Below are positions 36,666-45,942 of a stretch of 64,000 bases of DNA, in pieces. The translations under genes were made by a program, and so were the position numbers. The stretch lies in the NCBI GenBank assembly GCA_020073565.1, contig JAIQEY010000011.1:1-64000 (forward strand), given 5' to 3'. The DNA is from Terriglobia bacterium. Lineage in GTDB: Bacteria > Acidobacteriota > Terriglobia > Terriglobales > Acidobacteriaceae. Numbering within the stretch: the stretch's first letter is position 1; the number at the start of each line of letters is the position of its first letter. The notes beneath the pieces are model-generated. The model saw only the letters and a list, made by a program, of their open reading frames with translations, made no database searches and had not been told where the DNA came from.

Positions 36666-36816
36666 GAGGCCGTCCGACAGAGCGCTACCTCGATACGGTA
36701 AAGGCCTCACACTCGTAGTGAGCGCCCGGCATATCAACGGGACGGTTCAGAGCCAAGCTTCATCTCGGGTTTAGCTTGTTGGGTCTGTGAGCCAACGGCC
36801 CTGCGGGAAGAACCGT
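36666..36816 (+). ncRNA. Multi-helix structured region of unknown identity
   Basis: Possible helices are GAGGCC/GGCCTC (36666-36708), CTCAC/GTGAG (36706-36722), and a closing helix ACGGTTC/GAACCGT (36742-36748 with 36810-36816). The last encloses CAAGCT/AGCTTG, GTTGG/CCAAC and CCC/GGG hairpins, giving a four-way-junction look. No tmRNA, RNase P or SRP signature was found. The strand and boundaries are guesses. Confidence 0.3.
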
Positions 36817-37358
36817 AATTGCTGGGCTCGATTATATTTGCGCCCTTTTGGCGGCACGGTGGCATGCTTCTCAGATTGATTCTTGACATTCCGAAATTCC
36901 GAGCATATCTTGTAGGCCAATTCGGCGAACGGAAGGATGAAGCATTTCCGAGCTTCTCATCCGAGGGGGGCTTCTACTCGCCGACTTCCCCGAGAGACAG
37001 GGCTGACTGTATTGAAGTGCGAGGCGTCACGCGTCTGCGTGCGGCACTGTATGTCAGGCAGGTGCAGCTTTGCCCGCTTACTGTTTTGGGCAAGAATGGC
37101 CTTCCTCTCAACAAAGAATATCCAAGGGTGGGAAGGCTGCAAGTTGCTAGTGCAGCGGACCGAACAGTTGTCTCCCGACAAGCAGCAATCCTTTACAGCG
37201 AGCTTGTGGAGAAACTGCGATGGTCAACTAACAAGAATGAATTGGAACGCCATGAGGCTGAGTCAAGAAGTACGGGTGTAGTTGAATGATGCATGGCAAG
37301 CCATCACACCCAGTACATTGGCATTAGTCTTCAGCTGACAAAGAGGAGAGCAGCAAAC

Positions 37359-39671
37359 ATGCCCAAGCGTATTGCAAAGGTGTTCGCCAGAGGAGCCGAG
37401 CAGCAGGAGATCGGCCGCAAGTATGATGTTGTGGAGCCCTATGAAGCGTTTGTTCTTGTTCGCGGATCCAACCGGCAGATCGAGGAATTGTCAAAGAAGT
37501 ATCCGACCCAGGACATTACCGACGCTTACCATATTGAAACTCCATTCCGCAGGATTGACACCAACCGGCCGCGCCTGAGCGCAGAAGGTACTCTGCAAAA
37601 GCATCCCGCGTACAAGAAGGCCCGGCGCCTGTCGGTTGGACTCCACCACTACCTGGTTCAGTTCGTGGGACCCATCAAACAGAAGTGGCTAAAAGGCATC
37701 CGGACCGCGGGCGGGGAACTGCGCGCCCCGCAGAATGATTTCACTTGGATCGTTCGTGCGGACAGTCGAAAAGTGACGAGCATCGCTGCTTTGCCGTATG
37801 TCCGCTGGGTCGGACACTTGCCCTGGGAGGATCGAGTTTCACCCGCGGTGTTGAAAAATCCGGGTCGCCAGCCGGGCGACACCAGGTCGGTTTTGCCAAG
37901 GACGCGTGTCCTCCCAGGCGTTTATAGCGTGGAGTTTTTCGGGCCGGAGGACCTCCGGGCTGCCCTTCCCCAGGTAAGGAAACTCGGCTTCAAGATCCTG
38001 GACCAGGATCGACGCGCCAACATGCTCGTGCTCGAATCGCTGAAGAGCGCCGCTACCCGCGCGCGCCAATTCAGAAATCTTTCGGCTGTGCACGGCGTGC
38101 GTTTCATTCGAGAGCGTGTGGTGAAGCGTTCCGCGAACAATGTGGCGACCGGGATCATCTGTAACGATGCGGTTCGCGGTCCGGCTGGCCTCGGGCTCAG
38201 TGGTGACGGCGAGTACGTCGGTATCTGCGACACCGGACTGGACACCGGCATCCTCGCCACCATCAACCGGGACTTCGCCAACCGGGTGGCGCTTATCAAG
38301 AGCTATCCCATCACGCCCGACTTCAGTTCGCAGATTACAAATCCCGGGGCAAATGATGGGCCCGCCGATCTGGACAGCGGACACGGTACGCACGTGAGCG
38401 GCTCCGTTCTCGGGAACGGAACCAACTCCACCTCGATCGCGGGCTTATCCGCACCGGTGCGCGGGTTGGCCTACAAAGCCAAATTAGTGTTTCAGGCCGT
38501 GGAACAGGAGATGCACTGGAAACCTGAGTATAGAGCGGGCAATGACCGTTACGAACTGGCGGGCATACCGGCCGACCTTACGAACTTGTTTCAATATGCC
38601 TATCGGAACAAGGCTCGCGTGCACTCGAATTCGTGGGGTGGGGGAGAGCCGGGAGAATACGACTCACAGTGCTCCCAGCTGGATGACTTCGTGTGGAAGC
38701 ACAAAGACTTCTGTGTGGTGGTGGCGGCCGGTAACGACGGAACCGACAAGGACGGTGATGGCAAGATCAACCCCATGAGTGTGACGTCTCCGGGCACGGC
38801 CAAGAATTGCATCACCATTGGCGCGTGTGAAAACCTGCGGCCGGAATTTGACGCGCAACGCTATGGGGACTGGTGGCCCGACGATTACCCCGTGCCGCCG
38901 TTTCGCGACGATTCCATGGCCGACGATCCAAGCAGCATCGTGCCCTTTAGCAGCCGTGGCCCTACGCGCGACGGCCGCGTTAAACCAGAGGTGATCGGGC
39001 CCGGCACTTTCATTCTGTCCACGCGCTCCAGCCAGATCGCCAACAGCAACAAAGGCTGGGCGGCGTATCCCAAGAGCAGACTGTATTTCTTCATGGGCGG
39101 CACCAGCATGGCCACCCCTTTGATAGCAGGTGCGGCGGCGCTGATCCGCGAGTACTACCGTAAAAATCGCTCCGTGAAAAACCCTACCGCGGCGCTGGTG
39201 AAGGCCACGCTGATCGCCGGAGCGGACCGCATCGGCAGTGCCGCGGCGCGCAAGGGGATTTGTGACAGCGACCAGGGGTTCGGCCGCGTCAACTTGGGCA
39301 AAGCACTGGCTCCTGCGAGCCCGGCACGTCTGCAGTTCGTAGAGCAAGGGAAAGGACCAAGAACTGGCGAGTCACAGACGATTGACATTGCTGTGAAATC
39401 GGGCAAGAGTCCCCTGCGAGTCGTCTTGGCGTATACCGACTACCCAGGTCCTGCGCTGGTCAACGACCTCAACTTGATTGTCCATTCCCCAAGCGGCAAA
39501 CAATACGTAGGTAATCAGGACGGCAGCAGCTTGAACCTTGATGCAAAAAACAATGTTGAGGTCGTGCACATCCCCAAGCCCTCCCCAGGAACATGGAAGA
39601 TTGAAATAGTCGGTTCCAACGTCCCTCGGGAGCCACAGGACTATGCGCTTGTCTATTTGGGTCACGTCTGA
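37359..39671 (+). CDS. Subtilisin-like serine peptidase (S8) with long N-domain
   Basis: The start is ATG 37359 with GAGGAG 10 nt upstream, giving 770 residues. The S8 triad is intact: D291 in GICDTGLDTG, H342 in SGHGTHVSG and S583 in GGTSMATP, with SNSWGGG and the oxyanion AAGN between. Residues 1-260 look like a propeptide-like or substrate-binding region. Residues ~670-770 are a C-terminal beta-sandwich with LVNDLNLIVHSPSG, as in proprotein-convertase-like domains. No signal peptide is visible, which is unusual. DKDGDGKIN near 463 could bind calcium. It sits alone in the tRNA-proximal stretch. Confidence 0.88.
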   Translation: MPKRIAKVFARGAEQQEIGRKYDVVEPYEAFVLVRGSNRQIEELSKKYPTQDITDAYHIETPFRRIDTNRPRLSAEGTLQKHPAYKKARRLSVGLHHYLVQFVGPIKQKWLKGIRTAGGELRAPQNDFTWIVRADSRKVTSIAALPYVRWVGHLPWEDRVSPAVLKNPGRQPGDTRSVLPRTRVLPGVYSVEFFGPEDLRAALPQVRKLGFKILDQDRRANMLVLESLKSAATRARQFRNLSAVHGVRFIRERVVKRSANNVATGIICNDAVRGPAGLGLSGDGEYVGICDTGLDTGILATINRDFANRVALIKSYPITPDFSSQITNPGANDGPADLDSGHGTHVSGSVLGNGTNSTSIAGLSAPVRGLAYKAKLVFQAVEQEMHWKPEYRAGNDRYELAGIPADLTNLFQYAYRNKARVHSNSWGGGEPGEYDSQCSQLDDFVWKHKDFCVVVAAGNDGTDKDGDGKINPMSVTSPGTAKNCITIGACENLRPEFDAQRYGDWWPDDYPVPPFRDDSMADDPSSIVPFSSRGPTRDGRVKPEVIGPGTFILSTRSSQIANSNKGWAAYPKSRLYFFMGGTSMATPLIAGAAALIREYYRKNRSVKNPTAALVKATLIAGADRIGSAAARKGICDSDQGFGRVNLGKALAPASPARLQFVEQGKGPRTGESQTIDIAVKSGKSPLRVVLAYTDYPGPALVNDLNLIVHSPSGKQYVGNQDGSSLNLDAKNNVEVVHIPKPSPGTWKIEIVGSNVPREPQDYALVYLGHV

Positions 39672-39681
39672 CCGCCATGCG

Positions 39682-39880
39682 AAGGTGAGAACACGGACGC
39701 CGTGCATCGAGCGCGGCAGCCCCTGGGAGAACGGATACTGCGAGTGCTTGAATGGCGAAATCTTTCACTCGCTGAAGGAACCGCAGATTCTGATCGAGCC
39801 ATGGCGCGTTTGGTACAACACGCAGCGACCGCAGTCCGCTGCTGGGCTACCGGCCGCCGGCGCGGCCTGTATCCCTGAAC
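39682..39880 (+). pseudogene. Decayed IS3/IS481-type transposase C-terminus
   Basis: The frame reads CIERGSPWENGYCECLNGEI, then LIEPWRVWYNTQRPQSA, which is the C-terminal end of an IS3/IS481-like integrase-core transposase. About ten residues usually found after ENGYCESFN are missing. A frameshift near 39840 moves the expected LGYRPP into another frame. The N-terminal two-thirds is absent. No terminal inverted repeats are visible nearby. Confidence 0.8.
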
Positions 39881-39977
39881 CAGTTTCGCAGCTGAGAGCT
39901 GTGATGAAGAATCTCACTCTACGTGGTACAAGAGATCGGTCAGCTCAGTTCATCACTCTTTCGACCAAGGAGCCGTT

Positions 39978-40562
39978 ATGAGCAACGTTCTTCGGGAAGT
40001 ACTTGCGGCCAACCAGAGGTACGCCGCCGATTTTGGCGACAAAGCGAAGCTCGGCATGCCGCCCGCGCGACACTTTGCCATTCTCACCTGCATGGATGCG
40101 CGGCTTGATCCCGCCAAGTTCGCCGGGCTAGCCGAAGGCGACGCGCACGTCATTCGTAACGCGGGCGGGCGCGCCAGCGACGATGCCATTCGTTCGCTAG
40201 TCATCTCATACAAGTTGCTGGGCACGCGGGAGTGGTTTGTCATTCACCACACCAATTGCGGCATGGAATTCTTTACCAACGAGGTGATGCGCGGACTGCT
40301 GGCCAACAGCCTGGAAACGGCAGCCCTCACGGACAAAGGCTTTCAGGATGTCGGAAAGGGCCCCGGATCGCGCGCGGGAGAATTCATCGAGTGGCTCACC
40401 ATCTCCGATCAGGAGCAGAGCGTGCGCGATGATGTACAGCGAATTCGCGAGCATCCTCTGGTTCCGAAGAACATAGCGATTTACGGGTACGTTTACGATG
40501 TGAAGGCAGGCAGATTGCTTGAAGTTCCGGAGGCGACGCGGCCCGCGGAGGTCGCCGCCTGA
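39978..40562 (+). CDS. Beta-class carbonic anhydrase-like protein
   Basis: The 194-residue enzyme should interconvert CO2 and bicarbonate. Beta-class zinc ligands are present: the Cys and Asp/Arg dyad in [11 protein letters not shown] near 37, and HHTNCGM near 90. The [15 protein letters not shown] segment is also typical. Short proteins of this type form a subgroup whose activity is not always shown. AAGGAG before the ATG supports the start. It follows the transposase remnant and converges with the DUF5107-like gene 20 bp away. Confidence 0.88.
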   Translation: MSNVLREVLAANQRYAADFGDKAKLGMPPARHFAILTCMDARLDPAKFAGLAEGDAHVIRNAGGRASDDAIRSLVISYKLLGTREWFVIHHTNCGMEFFTNEVMRGLLANSLETAALTDKGFQDVGKGPGSRAGEFIEWLTISDQEQSVRDDVQRIREHPLVPKNIAIYGYVYDVKAGRLLEVPEATRPAEVAA

Positions 40563-40582
40563 AGGTCGATGCTGCAGGCGGA

Positions 40583-42388
40583 CTACTGGAACTCACGGTA
40601 GGCGCCGAACCGGGCCAGGCGATCTTCTCCCAGGACCTGAGGAATCGGATCGCAGGATTCTCTCAGCTTTTCGCAGATTTGCATCCACATTCCAGTACGG
40701 GTGTAGGTTTGATGTACTTTCTGGAATTGAATGGACAAGAGTAGCTGTTTGGCTTCTTGAATTTCGCCTTGGTCGATCAAGAGCTGCACCTTGCGCTCGA
40801 GGATCCATTCGTCCTTCAATGCCCCCACTTTACTGAGCCACTGCTCACGCTCAGCAAGGGTTTGCGTCCCGAGGGCGCGCAATATTCTGTCTCGTTCCAC
40901 CACCACCTGCGGGTGCAACAGAAGCCATGGTTCCTGAATCGCTTCCAACGCTGCTGCCGCGTTTTTGGTATCACCTTTCGCCTGGTAAAGCCGTGCCAAC
41001 AGTGCTGCCGCCACGCCGATCTTAGAGGCAGAGAGTACTCGGATCGCATCTTCTACCTTTCCTCTGCCTGCCAGCCAAGCCCCGTAGTGAAATTTCCACA
41101 AGTCGGTCCCTGCGCCACGGGAGTTTTGGATGGCCCATAAGAAGGCAGGGGCGAGGTTTTCCATGCCAGAGGGCGCCCAGCGGTTCTGATCGATCTGCGG
41201 AGGATCGGGCAATCCGCCTTTCTTCGCATAAGCATGCAACAGCTCCCTCCACACCCTGATCTCGGCGGGTCTTGCCCATTCAAACAGGGGAATATCGCTC
41301 ACTGCCCTCAGATGATTCTCCGGCACCGTCAAGGCATGGATGTCCAATCGCTTGTCAGTCGGTATCCAATACTCGACATGCCATCGCGTTTTCTTGGGTG
41401 GAAGTTCCAGCTTGATGGACTGATCGCCGATCGGCCCTCCCTGGATCTCAATATAGGGCTGCGCTGACGCGGTGCTGAGCGTGGCCCAGGCGCGGTCGTC
41501 GCCGACGCCGTAGCTCCACAATTTCATTCCGGGTGAAATGGCCTCATCCGCGACGTGATAAAGGCCGGTGCCCAGGGAAGGTGTGTAGGCGCCAAAAGCG
41601 TTCGCGTCACGACTCTTCCAGAAATAACCTGTCATCTCATTGATGTCGGATTCGTGCCTGGGGCCTTGCGTTTGCCAATCAATGGTGTCAATTCGTGAAG
41701 CATGGGATAGGACTTTCCCATTGGGGAAATGGAATTCGGTATCCGGCGTTGATGGCAGTGCCGCATTGGACCATGACATCCACGGGTAAGCCGATGTGCC
41801 GGGATTGCGGAACACTACGCGTTCCGTTAAGAACTTGTCCTGCGGCCCAAGTGAGTACTCTACGGACCACTGCATCCCGAAGCGTAGCTCACGCTCACCG
41901 CATGTGACATAGACTCGGTCCTTAACGCGGTCAATTTTGTACGAGACTTTTTCGTTCTGGCTGGGAGAATGAGAGATCGGGAAGCTCACTTCAATTCCAC
42001 CCGCCACAAAATAGAATCTCGGCAAGATGCGCGTCGGACGTATGACCTTGGGAACAAACAAGACCTCTTTGCCCGATCCTTTGTGAACCATGGAGATCAC
42101 TTTTCCGCCGAGGTCAGGGGAGATCGTAGATTTGATGTAACTGTTTTTCAGCACAAGGAACGTGTATCTCTGAGGGGCCGGTCGGTTGGCGGTTTCGCAG
42201 TAGCTGACATAAGGATAAACGCCGTTGGGATCCAAGGCGGTGGGGACGGGCCCGCAGGCTGTCAGTGCGTGCGTCAGGACATAGTCCTCGTATTGAAAGG
42301 AGACAACTTTGCCTGGTGGCTCGCTTGCGAGGCACGATACGACGAGAACGCTGGCAAGCAGGGAGATGCGCAGAATGAACCCTGCCAT
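40583..42388 (-). CDS. DUF5107-like lipoprotein with TPR C-terminus
   Basis: The start at ATG 42388 gives 601 residues. The leader FILRISLLASVLVVSC ends in a lipobox (VVSC), so it is probably an outer- or inner-membrane lipoprotein. Residues ~35-360 resemble DUF5107, a galactose-mutarotase-like beta-sandwich (YTFLVLKNSYIKSTISPDLGGKVISM, GGIEVSFP, GYFWKSRDANAFGAY). Residues ~430-590 are helical, TPR-like. Carbohydrate binding is inferred from the fold. ATG 42415 would add nine residues. Confidence 0.75.
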   Translation of the reverse strand: MAGFILRISLLASVLVVSCLASEPPGKVVSFQYEDYVLTHALTACGPVPTALDPNGVYPYVSYCETANRPAPQRYTFLVLKNSYIKSTISPDLGGKVISMVHKGSGKEVLFVPKVIRPTRILPRFYFVAGGIEVSFPISHSPSQNEKVSYKIDRVKDRVYVTCGERELRFGMQWSVEYSLGPQDKFLTERVVFRNPGTSAYPWMSWSNAALPSTPDTEFHFPNGKVLSHASRIDTIDWQTQGPRHESDINEMTGYFWKSRDANAFGAYTPSLGTGLYHVADEAISPGMKLWSYGVGDDRAWATLSTASAQPYIEIQGGPIGDQSIKLELPPKKTRWHVEYWIPTDKRLDIHALTVPENHLRAVSDIPLFEWARPAEIRVWRELLHAYAKKGGLPDPPQIDQNRWAPSGMENLAPAFLWAIQNSRGAGTDLWKFHYGAWLAGRGKVEDAIRVLSASKIGVAAALLARLYQAKGDTKNAAAALEAIQEPWLLLHPQVVVERDRILRALGTQTLAEREQWLSKVGALKDEWILERKVQLLIDQGEIQEAKQLLLSIQFQKVHQTYTRTGMWMQICEKLRESCDPIPQVLGEDRLARFGAYREFQ

Positions 42389-42604
42389 GTGTCCATTCGG
42401 TGATGGTCTTAACATTTGGATCGCTCCAGCGAGAGAAGGTTTTCAGCCGAGGCAATGCCGGCCAGACTGGTCGCCAGACCCATCCTCTTTGGCAAACAGT
42501 TCACGGCCATCGGGAAAATCGAATTGCTCGATCATGGGACCGCGTGCCCGCTCGGAGACACCATGTTACCGCGAGAGGCCGCCGCCGTCCGGTCAGTCAG
42601 CCTA

Positions 42605-42633
42605 TTGACACGAAACCGTTATGTCTTTATAGT
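42605..42633 (+). promoter_or_regulatory. Near-consensus sigma70 promoter with AGTAC dyad
   Basis: TTGACA at 42605-42610 and TATAGT at 42628-42633 are separated by exactly 17 bp. The inverted repeat AGTAC-AAA-GTACT overlaps the end of the -10 box, a position suited to a repressor. The next gene start is ~130 bp downstream (42764). PadR- or BlaI-type repressors are plausible readers, but none is encoded beside it. Confidence 0.7.
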
Positions 42634-42763
42634 ACAAAGTACTTTCTGGCTCTGGCTCCTGAATTACTGGCTGCCGAAGGTCTGATGACCGCCTCATTGA
42701 TCACAGCTATGCTGATTCCCGGCCGCTGTGCCATGCTGGGCAATCCGGAAAGGAAGTGACGCC

Positions 42764-43051
42764 ATGAGTAGGCAGCAAATCAACCGCGCCACCGGAAAAA
42801 TCGTAATCGTCCTATCTGTTACAGCTTTGCTTGCGGTCCTTAGCGGGTACATTTATCCGCCTCAACCGGACGAAGGAGCCGCGGCACATATCTTTCAGCT
42901 GTCTATCGTGGCGCTAGTGCCGATGATCTTGCTTTTCCTCGCCACAGCGGAGTGGAGGCAGCCCTTGCGAAGCGTGCGACCCCTGGCGTTTCCAGCCGCC
43001 GCCTTGGTTCTCGCGTTTGGAGCCCTGTATTATCTTGAGCACTACAAGTGA
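42764..43051 (+). CDS. Small membrane protein, three predicted helices
   Basis: The 95-residue product from ATG 42764 (AAAGGAAG upstream) has three hydrophobic helices: ~12-32 (IVIVLSVTALLAVLSGYIY), ~45-62 and ~72-90. The periplasmic loop is short and acidic. No family is recognised. Its strong upstream promoter with an operator-like dyad suggests inducible expression. It is followed by the gene remnant at 43072. Confidence 0.6.
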   Translation: MSRQQINRATGKIVIVLSVTALLAVLSGYIYPPQPDEGAAAHIFQLSIVALVPMILLFLATAEWRQPLRSVRPLAFPAAALVLAFGALYYLEHYK

Positions 43052-43071
43052 TGTTTACGCAGAATTGAGCG

Positions 43072-43323
43072 ATGCCCATCGCGTTTGCAGAGTACGCGAC
43101 GCGAGTCCAAGAACATTTGGAGCGGTTCTACGGAATCCCTGTGGTGATTCGGGATATTCCCGACCCACTGACCGGGGACCTCGACGGATCGGAAATCTCC
43201 GCTGATAAAACCACGGCCGATTCCACACTTCACCCCGACCCGCAGGGCTTTCCGCATGGATGGGATTGTGATTTGAACGGACGAACCAATCTAGACTGGG
43301 ACTTAGCGAGACGAGGCCAGTAG
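43072..43323 (+). pseudogene. Truncated gene, possibly ImmA/IrrE-like
   Basis: The 83-residue frame begins AEYATRVQEHLERFYGIPVV and continues with RDIPDPLTGDLDGSEI, then turns into composition-poor sequence without a domain. The start recalls N-termini of ImmA/IrrE-like metallopeptidases of this phylum, but no HExxH is present, so the catalytic part is missing. Its last 21 bp overlap the AAA+ gene end on the other strand. I treat it as a remnant; a small real protein remains possible. Confidence 0.4.
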
Positions 43324-45057
43324 TTCGCTGGTCCGCCGGATCAGTTCACTGCGGTCGATATCCCGGTACTGTTTCGGCAGCAGGCAGCGGCTGGTGCACT
43401 CCAGTACAGCGACCAGATTCTGCAGATCGATCTCGGTTGGGTAGTAGGGCGGGATGAAATCCTCGAGCGCGGCCTTCAGGTCTTCTGTATCGACGGCCGC
43501 CTTGTTTTGCAGGCTGCTCCGCATGTGACTGCGCACCAGGACTGCCTCGATGTCGGCTCCCGACAGGGTTCCGGCGCGATCCAGGAAGAACTTTTCTACG
43601 TCTTCCGGAAAGGGCTTCATGCCGACCTTCCTTTGCATGGCTCGCAAGAGTGCGAGGCGCTCTTCCTGCGTATCGGGATAAAACAGGGCAATGTGCTCCT
43701 CTGCTCGGCCCTGCCGCTTCAGGTCCACGGGTAACAAATCAGGACGGCAAGTGAGGAGAAACCAGATCACCTTGCCGCGCAGTTCGGTGTTCCCCATAAA
43801 CTGCGCGATCTGGGCAAACACCCGATTACCCACGCCACTATCGCCGGAACTGGAGCGGTCGCCCAGTTGAGCGTCGGCCTCATCTACAATCACCGCAATT
43901 GGGCTCATCGCTTTGAGCAGGGTCAAGACTCTCTCCAGATTTCCCTCCGTGACCCCCTGCCACATGCTGCGAAAGTTCTTCAGCGTGACCGCCGGAATCC
44001 CAACTTCGCCGGCGAAGCAGGTAGTGATGAAAGTCTTCCCCGTACCCACCGGCCCGCATATTACATAGCCCATGGGTAGGACATCGGTATTGCCGGAGTG
44101 GATTGCTTTGGCGGCATCCTGCAATTTTCGTTTTGCCTGATCGTTTCCTGCGACAAACGACAGATCAAACCGGCTCTGCACGAACTCCAGCAGACCACCG
44201 GATTCAGCTTCAATCAGATCCCTTTTGCGGTCCGAGAGGAACTTGAGCGTGAGGGGTTGCCGGTTCTGCACTGCATGGGAAATCAGGCTCTGCAACTGAA
44301 CTCGCTTCAAGCCCGCGCCCAGCGTGGCCAGTGATTCATCATTGACCTCAGAGCCGGTGGGTAGGTCCTGACTTTTCAACTGCGCGCGGATGAATTCCAG
44401 GCGATCCGCATAGTCCGGCAACGGAATGCCGATTGAAGAAACACCCGGATGTTGCACGATGCCCTGATTCAGTTCGATCTGATTTTCCGACACGAGACAA
44501 ATGGTGACGTCGGCGTTCAGAAATGCGGAATTACGCGCCCAACGCTTGAGAATGACCAGGGCATTGCGATCGTCCGCTGACATGCTGGAGATATCGCCGG
44601 CCGGGGCGATGGTCTCGGCGAAATCAATGACCAGCCCGATCTTCTTGCCGTCGGCGATGCGCAGCCGCAGATAGTTGTCGAGCAGGTTCAGCGCCGCATC
44701 CGGGTTGCGCGGCAGTCCCCCTTGCGAATAGGTGGTGCCATGAAAACTGTCGTACCCTTCGAGGGCGCGGCGGAAGTCGGCTTGAGTGTCTGCGGAGCCG
44801 AAGCTCAACCCGCCACGGTCGTAGTGCAAAACCAGGTCGCGTTGGCCAAAGAGCGCTCCGGACAGAAACTCATCGAGCGGTACAAACTCCGTAGTCTCCT
44901 GCCTGCGTAGCGGCACCAGGTCCCGCACATTTCCGTAGAGCACGAACAATGCGAATGACCGCGAGTAGTACTTCTCGGAGAGTTCTCGCGCCCAGGCGGG
45001 AAGTGCATCCAGGTACTTCCCTAACGTTGTCGTATTCGTCGTTGTATTCGAGGGCAT
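43303..45057 (-). CDS. Two-domain AAA+ ATPase of the PspA-ABC operon
   Basis: The 584-residue protein has an N-terminal AAA-like domain without a Walker A (residues ~30-260; the Walker B-like GLVIDFAE is kept). The C-terminal AAA domain is intact: Walker A GPVGTGKT ~335-342, Walker B AVIVDEAD near 390, a sensor in LLTCRPD, and arginine-rich ends. This layout recalls Ycf46/Cdc48-like remodellers. There is no signal peptide, so it acts on the cytosolic face. It is the last of seven minus-strand genes and directly abuts the previous one (stop 45058, start 45057). Confidence 0.8.
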   Translation of the reverse strand: MPSNTTTNTTTLGKYLDALPAWARELSEKYYSRSFALFVLYGNVRDLVPLRRQETTEFVPLDEFLSGALFGQRDLVLHYDRGGLSFGSADTQADFRRALEGYDSFHGTTYSQGGLPRNPDAALNLLDNYLRLRIADGKKIGLVIDFAETIAPAGDISSMSADDRNALVILKRWARNSAFLNADVTICLVSENQIELNQGIVQHPGVSSIGIPLPDYADRLEFIRAQLKSQDLPTGSEVNDESLATLGAGLKRVQLQSLISHAVQNRQPLTLKFLSDRKRDLIEAESGGLLEFVQSRFDLSFVAGNDQAKRKLQDAAKAIHSGNTDVLPMGYVICGPVGTGKTFITTCFAGEVGIPAVTLKNFRSMWQGVTEGNLERVLTLLKAMSPIAVIVDEADAQLGDRSSSGDSGVGNRVFAQIAQFMGNTELRGKVIWFLLTCRPDLLPVDLKRQGRAEEHIALFYPDTQEERLALLRAMQRKVGMKPFPEDVEKFFLDRAGTLSGADIEAVLVRSHMRSSLQNKAAVDTEDLKAALEDFIPPYYPTEIDLQNLVAVLECTSRCLLPKQYRDIDRSELIRRTSELLASSR

Positions 45058-45942
45058 CTAGTTTGACATCCGCACACGGTTCCGGCCCGAGGAGGTTGAA
45101 GTATCGTCCAGCGACATCAATCCGTTAAGGTCGGGCGACATGTCGCTGAAGATCGCTTCCACTTGTTGCACAGTCTGTTCGGTCTGTTCCACATCACGCA
45201 CAAGGCCGTCGAGCCGCTCGGTAACCTGCTGCGGGTCCCGCATGGTGACCGATTGATCGCGCACCAGCATCAGCACATCCTCAACGGCGGAACATTGCGC
45301 GTCGACCACTTTGCGATTCTCACAAATCTTGTCGTATTTCTCCAACCGCTTGCTCAGAATCTCGATGCGCTTCTTGTTGATCTCCTGCACCTTCGGTGGA
45401 TCGCTGTTCAGCGCCTTCTGCAGGATTGCGATTTCGTGCTTGATGCCATCCTGCTCGGTGCTCTTCACGTACTGCTGTTGCTGAGCTGCTGCCAGCAGCA
45501 AACGGGCATAGCCGGTCAGCAATCCCTGGAGGCTGGTATCGATCTGCTGCAGAAAGATCTGGGATGCGCTCGACAACTGCGCGAAATTGGCGCGGATCGA
45601 AGCGCACACCTGCGCCGCGTGGACATACCGGCTCTGCATTTCGGCGGGCAAGTTCTTCAGCATATCGTTCAGTTTTTCCTGGTGCTTGCGTTGTTCCTCG
45701 GCGAATTTCAACGATCGTATCAGCCGCCGAAACCGGGAACTCTGCGGAACGATGGCCAGGTAGATCATCTCCAGTCCTGCCGCAAGAATCACCGGCAGAA
45801 AGGTGCCGCTGAGCAGCGCAAAAACGCCGGCCCCGGTCATTGCAATCCAGTTGTATTGCGAATGGAAGGCCTCTCTTACAAAGTTGATGTCGTCTTGCGG
45901 AGTTTGAGGACGGGGTTGATCCTGGAAATCGGCGGGAGCCAT
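45058..45942 (-). CDS. Membrane-anchored coiled-coil protein
   Basis: The 294-residue protein has a hydrophobic hairpin at ~32-66 (MTGAGVFALLSGTFLPVILA, then EMIYLAIVP) followed by ~200 residues of soluble helices and predicted coiled coil (EINKKRIEILSKRLEKYDKI). I do not recognise a family. It lies between the AAA+ ATPase and the ABC ATPase genes with no intergenic bases on either side, so it is probably a stoichiometric part of the same complex, perhaps linking the ATPase to the membrane. Confidence 0.65.
   Translation of the reverse strand: MAPADFQDQPRPQTPQDDINFVREAFHSQYNWIAMTGAGVFALLSGTFLPVILAAGLEMIYLAIVPQSSRFRRLIRSLKFAEEQRKHQEKLNDMLKNLPAEMQSRYVHAAQVCASIRANFAQLSSASQIFLQQIDTSLQGLLTGYARLLLAAAQQQQYVKSTEQDGIKHEIAILQKALNSDPPKVQEINKKRIEILSKRLEKYDKICENRKVVDAQCSAVEDVLMLVRDQSVTMRDPQQVTERLDGLVRDVEQTEQTVQQVEAIFSDMSPDLNGLMSLDDTSTSSGRNRVRMSN

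Larger units (their letters stand above)
36294..37358. other. Mostly non-coding stretch after tRNA-Pro, hairpin-rich
   Basis: No convincing gene is present. AT-rich dyads CGTAATTACG and ACGCTA-AA-TAGCGT lie near 36558-36596. Strong hairpins at 36615-36816 are listed separately. From 36819 to 37289 a frame of 156 residues is open, with a protein-like C-terminal part (VSRQAAILYSELVEKL), but it has no family match I know and may be a gene remnant. The subtilase gene follows. Confidence 0.5.

Noticed and set aside
36420..36840. tmRNA, RNase P RNA, SRP RNA or cobalamin riboswitch
   Set aside because: None of the conserved boxes or the tag-peptide frame could be found; only a chance GCCACTG string is present.
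36819..37289. 156-codon plus-strand frame before the subtilase
   Set aside because: No recognisable domain, and a competing frame of similar length overlaps it. It was mentioned in the spacer entry but not called as a gene.
43072..43323. Intact small gene upstream of the AAA+ operon end
   Set aside because: It lacks any catalytic motif of the family its N-terminus resembles and ends inside the opposite gene, so it was listed as a remnant instead.
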